This document shows, piece after piece, positions 9,648 through 11,355 of a DNA stretch of 11,355 bases. The translations under genes and the position numbers were made by a program. Source of the stretch: Nonlabens sp. (GTDB taxonomy: Bacteria > Bacteroidota > Bacteroidia > Flavobacteriales > Flavobacteriaceae); NCBI GenBank assembly GCA_030731685.1, contig JANQTO010000310.1, forward strand, positions 2,824 through 14,178, in the 5' to 3' direction. Position 1 is the stretch's first letter. Each line of letters opens with the position of its first letter. The notes under the pieces are model-generated. The model saw nothing but the letters and a program-made list of their open reading frames with translations, searched no databases and was not told the origin of the DNA.

Positions 9648-9685
9648 CCTGAATCTTTCTCAAGAAGGTTCAGGTTTTTCTTTTT
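9648..9685 (+). terminator. Intrinsic terminator after ftsZ
   Basis: An 11-pair stem (9648-9658 with 9664-9674, two G-U pairs, outer arms CCTGAA and TTCAGG) closes a 5-base loop. It is followed directly by TTTTTCTTTTT. It sits 35 bases after the ftsZ stop and should end the cluster transcript, separating it from the next gene. Confidence 0.88.
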
Positions 9686-9696
9686 AGGAGAAATCC

Positions 9697-9729
9697 GTTG
9701 GGTGAATACTGGATATTACCCTATTTTTG
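9697..9729 (+). promoter_or_regulatory. Candidate Bacteroidota-type promoter for the YqeY-like gene
   Basis: TATTTTTG at 9722-9729 is an exact match to the Bacteroidota -7 consensus TAnnTTTG. GTTG at 9697-9700 is a partial match to the -33 TTTG element, with a 21-base spacer. Transcription would begin near 9736, shortly before the ATG at 9753. It lies just behind the ftsZ terminator, where a new promoter is expected. The -33 match is imperfect. Confidence 0.5.
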
Positions 9730-9752
9730 TTTCATCAAATAAAAGAACCATC

Positions 9753-10199
9753 ATGAGTTTAGAAGTATCCATAATGACCGCCATGAAAGAGGCTATGAAA
9801 GCAAAAGACCAAGTTGCTCTTGCTGCACTGCGCGCTGTGAAAAGCGAAATTTTGCTCGCCAAAACTTCAGGAACAGGTGAGGAACTTTCAAGCGAAGATG
9901 AAATTAAGCTCGTTCAAAAATTAGTGAAACAACGTAAGGATAGTGCCCGTATTTATGATGAACAATCACGTGCAGATTTATCAGCGCCAGAACTTGCTCA
10001 AGCAGCAGTTTTGGAGCAGTTCTTACCAGCGCAGTTAAGTGAAGAAGAAGTTATAGCAGTTGTAAAAGACATCATTGCAAAAACAGGTGCATCAGGAATG
10101 CAGGATATGGGTAAAGTCATGGGCATGGCAAGCACGCAACTAGCTGGTAAGGCAGATGGTAGGATGATAAGCACCATTGTAAAAGCGCAGCTTACTTAA
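9753..10199 (+). CDS. GatB/YqeY domain-containing protein
   Basis: This is a small soluble protein of the YqeY family, which resembles the C-terminal tRNA-handling domain of the amidotransferase subunit GatB. The biochemical role of the stand-alone protein is not well defined. The product is 148 residues, the usual family length, starting MSLEVSIMTAMKEAMKAKD. It contains LRAVKSEILLAKT, the helical block LVQKLVKQRKDSARIYDEQ, and FLPAQLSEEE followed by the C-terminal MQDMGKVMGMA segment. The frame is open to an ATG at 9702. I chose 9753 because it matches the family N-terminus, has an A-rich leader, and lies downstream of the candidate -7 element, whereas 9702 lies upstream of it. A tRNA-Arg follows 19 bases after the stop, so the two may share a transcript. 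Confidence 0.92.
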   Translation: MSLEVSIMTAMKEAMKAKDQVALAALRAVKSEILLAKTSGTGEELSSEDEIKLVQKLVKQRKDSARIYDEQSRADLSAPELAQAAVLEQFLPAQLSEEEVIAVVKDIIAKTGASGMQDMGKVMGMASTQLAGKADGRMISTIVKAQLT

Positions 10200-10218
10200 C
10201 ACTAGTTAAATAATAAAC

Positions 10219-10292
10219 GGCCTCGTGGCGCAACTGAATAGCGCACTGGATTTCGGCTCCAGCGGTTACAGGTTTGAATCCTGTCGGGGTCA
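10219..10292 (+). tRNA. tRNA-Arg, anticodon UCG
   Basis: The 74 bases fold as a full cloverleaf. The acceptor stem pairs GGCCTCG (10219-10225) with CGGGGTC (10285-10291), including two G-U pairs. The D stem is GCGC/GCGC. The anticodon stem CTGGA/TCCAG closes the loop TTTCGGC, with anticodon TCG at 10253-10255. The T stem ACAGG/CCTGT closes the loop TTTGAAT. The discriminator is A10292 and the next bases are CGA, so the CCA tail is not encoded. It would read CGA and probably CGG codons. It lies 19 bases after the YqeY-like gene with no strong promoter visible between them, and runs directly into a long hairpin. Confidence 0.96.
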
Positions 10293-10297
10293 CGAAT

Positions 10298-10362
10298 AAA
10301 TAGAAACTCCCCTAGAAAATGTCTGAGCAAGCTCAAGCATCTTCTAGGGGAGTTTCTATTTT
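10298..10362 (+). terminator. Long perfect hairpin behind tRNA-Arg, probable terminator
   Basis: A 20-base arm (10298-10317) is perfectly complementary to 10342-10361. The enclosed 24 bases pair further (ATG/CAT, then TGAG/CTCA around CAAG), so almost all 64 bases fold into one rod. The right arm ends in TTTCTATTTT, giving a U-rich tail for + strand transcripts. The left arm is A-rich, so the structure could also act on transcripts from the other side. The right arm belongs to the first unit of the repeat array; the left arm looks like an inverted copy of the same repeat. The terminator role is inferred. Confidence 0.7.
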
Positions 10363-10422
10363 CAAAGCGGAGTTTTGCAGGATGTGCGGAGCAAATCCTG
10401 ATTCGTGGGATTGTTCTATTGT
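10318..10422 (+). repeat. 105-base repeat unit A
   Basis: This is the first of three direct repeats that begin AATGTCTGAGC at 10318, 10423 and 10528. It contains the small palindrome TGAGCAAGCTCA. It also contains the block CTAGGGGAGTTT and a terminal hairpin at 10378-10400 (CAGGATGTGC, 3-base loop, GCAAATCCTG, one mismatch). It is identical to unit B over 23 bases (10318-10340) and over 31 bases (10358-10388). Confidence 0.85.
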
Positions 10423-10527
10423 AATGTCTGAGCAAGCTCAAGCATTTTCTAGGGGAGTTTTCATTTTCAAAGCGGAGTTTTGCAGGATGTGCGATAGCAA
10501 ATCCTGATTCGTGATATAGTTTTTTGT
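10423..10527 (+). repeat. 105-base repeat unit B
   Basis: This is a close copy of unit A with the same length. Differences cluster in the CTAGGGGAG flanks and in the tail. Its hairpin lies at 10483-10506 with a GATA loop in place of GGA. Unlike unit A it lacks an upstream inverted arm, so it cannot form the long 20-pair stem. Confidence 0.85.
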
Positions 10528-10667
10528 AATGTCTGAGCTCGCTCAAAATTCCACTATTTCCTTTTCTATTTTCAGTCTACAACTGACGACCGAGGTACAA
10601 AGTTTAGGAATGCGCCGCTTTACAGGATGTGCGATTGCAAATCCTGATTGGCAGATATATTTTATGA
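10528..10667 (+). repeat. Diverged repeat unit C with about 35 extra bases
   Basis: The unit starts with the same TTGTAATGTCTGAGC junction as unit B, and its palindrome is altered to TGAGCTCGCTCA (stem kept, loop changed). The middle differs from units A and B and is about 35 bases longer. The terminal hairpin returns at 10623-10646 (CAGGATGTGC, GATT loop, GCAAATCCTG). The right boundary is estimated by analogy with unit B. The family resembles small intergenic hairpin repeats (REP-like) of Bacteroidota, but that is an inference. Confidence 0.7.
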
Positions 10668-10845
10668 ATCTGTTTTCATAGGCTTGAAATTTTAATCTTT
10701 GCTTTTAACTGGGCCTCTACATCTTAAGAATGAAAGCTTTAAACCTCGCTTTCGCGAAAGCGAAATACAAGAAACGTATCAAATTACTTTAACGCACTTT
10801 TAATAAAAGGTACGATGCATAAATACTAATTTTAAATAAAAAATT
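10668..10845 (+). other. Intergenic leader of the last gene
   Basis: No gene is supported here. It holds palindrome copy 4 (10746-10763) and, towards the end, A/T-rich sequence. TAATTTTA at 10827-10834 matches TAnnTTT but lacks the final G, has no good -33 partner, and lies very close to the ATG, so I do not call a promoter. The A-rich run just before 10846 fits Bacteroidota start sites. Confidence 0.5.
10746..10763. repeat. Repeated palindrome copy 4, intergenic
   Basis: This is an 18-base perfect palindrome with core CGCTTTCGCGAAAGCG at 10747-10762. It is the only copy of the four outside a coding region and lies 82 bases before the start of the last gene. No T-run follows, so it is not an intrinsic terminator. 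Confidence 0.9.
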
Positions 10846-11349
10846 ATGAGCAGGACTGACCTAAAAAGAGATGAGGCAATTGCAAAATTAAAAGAGCTGG
10901 CCGAAAAGATAGACTTTGCCATGATGGCGACTGACTTATCACATCCACCATTTCATATCGTACCTATGAGTACGAAGAAGGTTGATAAAGAAGGGAACAT
11001 TTGGTTTTTGAGCGATGGCAGTAGCACGCACAACCGTCATATTAAAGAAGAGGAACGAGCACTGCTCACTTATAGCAGCGGCAGTGACATGGAATTTCTA
11101 ACGGTTTACGGTCAGGCACTTATAAGCAGAAATCAAAAAATGATTGAAGAGCTCTACGGTAGCACAGACGATATGTGGTTTGATGGGAAAGATGACCCGA
11201 ATATCTCGGTCATCGAGATAAAGCCCAGCGATGTACACTATTGGGATACTAAGGACAACAAACTTGTTTCACTTCTTAAAATGGGAGTTGGTGCTCTTAC
11301 TGGCGAGCAACCAGATTTGATGGAAACAGGCGAGTTAGATATCAACTAA
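10846..11349 (+). CDS. Pyridoxamine 5'-phosphate oxidase-like protein (general stress protein 26 type)
   Basis: This is a 167-residue soluble protein that fits the PNPOx-like split-barrel family often named general stress protein; characterised relatives bind FMN or FAD. True pyridoxamine-phosphate oxidase activity is not implied. The N-terminal helix (about 7-22) leads into the strand FAMMATD. Next comes FHIVPMSTKKVDKEGNIWFL (split here as FHIVPMSTKKV, 36-46, and DKEGNIWFLSDGSS, 47-60), typical of the barrel. THNRHIKEEERALLTY (61-76) and FLTVYGQA (84-91) follow. The segment DDMWFDGKDDPNISVIEIKP (108-127) and VHYWD (130-134) match the C-terminal part of this family. The ATG at 10846 has an A-rich leader. 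It appears to be a single gene unrelated to the division cluster; the physiological substrate cannot be read from the sequence. Confidence 0.88.
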   Translation: MSRTDLKRDEAIAKLKELAEKIDFAMMATDLSHPPFHIVPMSTKKVDKEGNIWFLSDGSSTHNRHIKEEERALLTYSSGSDMEFLTVYGQALISRNQKMIEELYGSTDDMWFDGKDDPNISVIEIKPSDVHYWDTKDNKLVSLLKMGVGALTGEQPDLMETGELDIN

Positions 11350-11355
11350 CCGCGA

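Noticed and set aside
9702..9752. An upstream ATG extending the YqeY-like protein by 17 residues
   Set aside because: The extension does not look like the family N-terminus, and it would start upstream of the candidate -7 promoter element at 9722-9729.
10319..10507. A 62-codon + strand open frame with an internally duplicated peptide (MSEQAQ... twice)
   Set aside because: It lies wholly inside the repeat array. The duplication exists because 105 is divisible by 3, and the frame includes both the terminator-like hairpin and the small hairpins. Best seen as a by-product of the repeat.
10202..10546. A 114-codon - strand open frame across the tRNA and repeats
   Set aside because: Its C-terminal part is the reverse complement of the tRNA, a well-known source of false proteins, and the rest is antisense to the repeat.
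10318..10667. CRISPR-like array
   Set aside because: The period of 105 has no short repeat with unique spacers; nearly the whole unit is repeated, and no cas gene is present.
10529..10681. A 50-codon + strand open frame beginning at the unit C ATG
   Set aside because: It is in the same phase as the frames of units A and B but does not preserve their peptide; no start-site signal or family resemblance.

Overview
This window is a stretch of a Flavobacteriaceae-like (Bacteroidota) chromosome, with every gene on the + strand. The evidence is the gene order mraY-murD-ftsW-murG-murC-ftsQ-ftsA-ftsZ, a very long FtsZ tail ending in a Bacteroidota-type peptide, start sites without Shine-Dalgarno sequences, and a promoter candidate of the Bacteroidota TAnnTTTG type. 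A marine flavobacterium close to Nonlabens or Dokdonia is my guess from overall flavour only.

Positions 1-9612 are the division and cell-wall (dcw) cluster. It opens inside mraY and runs through murD, ftsW, murG, murC, ftsQ and ftsA to ftsZ. Gene junctions overlap by 1 to 14 bases or are separated by 2-3 bases, except for 50 bases before ftsZ. The products act together. MraY and MurG make lipid I and lipid II from the UDP-MurNAc-peptide begun by MurC and MurD. FtsW polymerises lipid II at the septum. FtsQ, FtsA and FtsZ build the divisome. A clear intrinsic terminator follows ftsZ (9648-9685).

Positions 9697-10292 hold a likely promoter, a YqeY/GatB-like gene and, 19 bases after its stop, a tRNA-Arg(UCG). 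Positions 10293-10845 contain no convincing gene. They hold a near-perfect 64-base hairpin that probably terminates the tRNA transcript, a three-unit repeat with a 105-base period in which each unit carries a small hairpin, and the leader of the last gene. Positions 10846-11349 encode a PNPOx-like (general stress protein 26-like) flavin-binding protein.

I see no new multi-gene system. The most unusual signals are non-genic. An identical 16-base palindrome (CGCTTTCGCGAAAGCG) occurs four times in 11 kb, three of them inside essential genes and in two different reading frames. The second is the 105-base repeat array with an inverted arm directly behind the tRNA.
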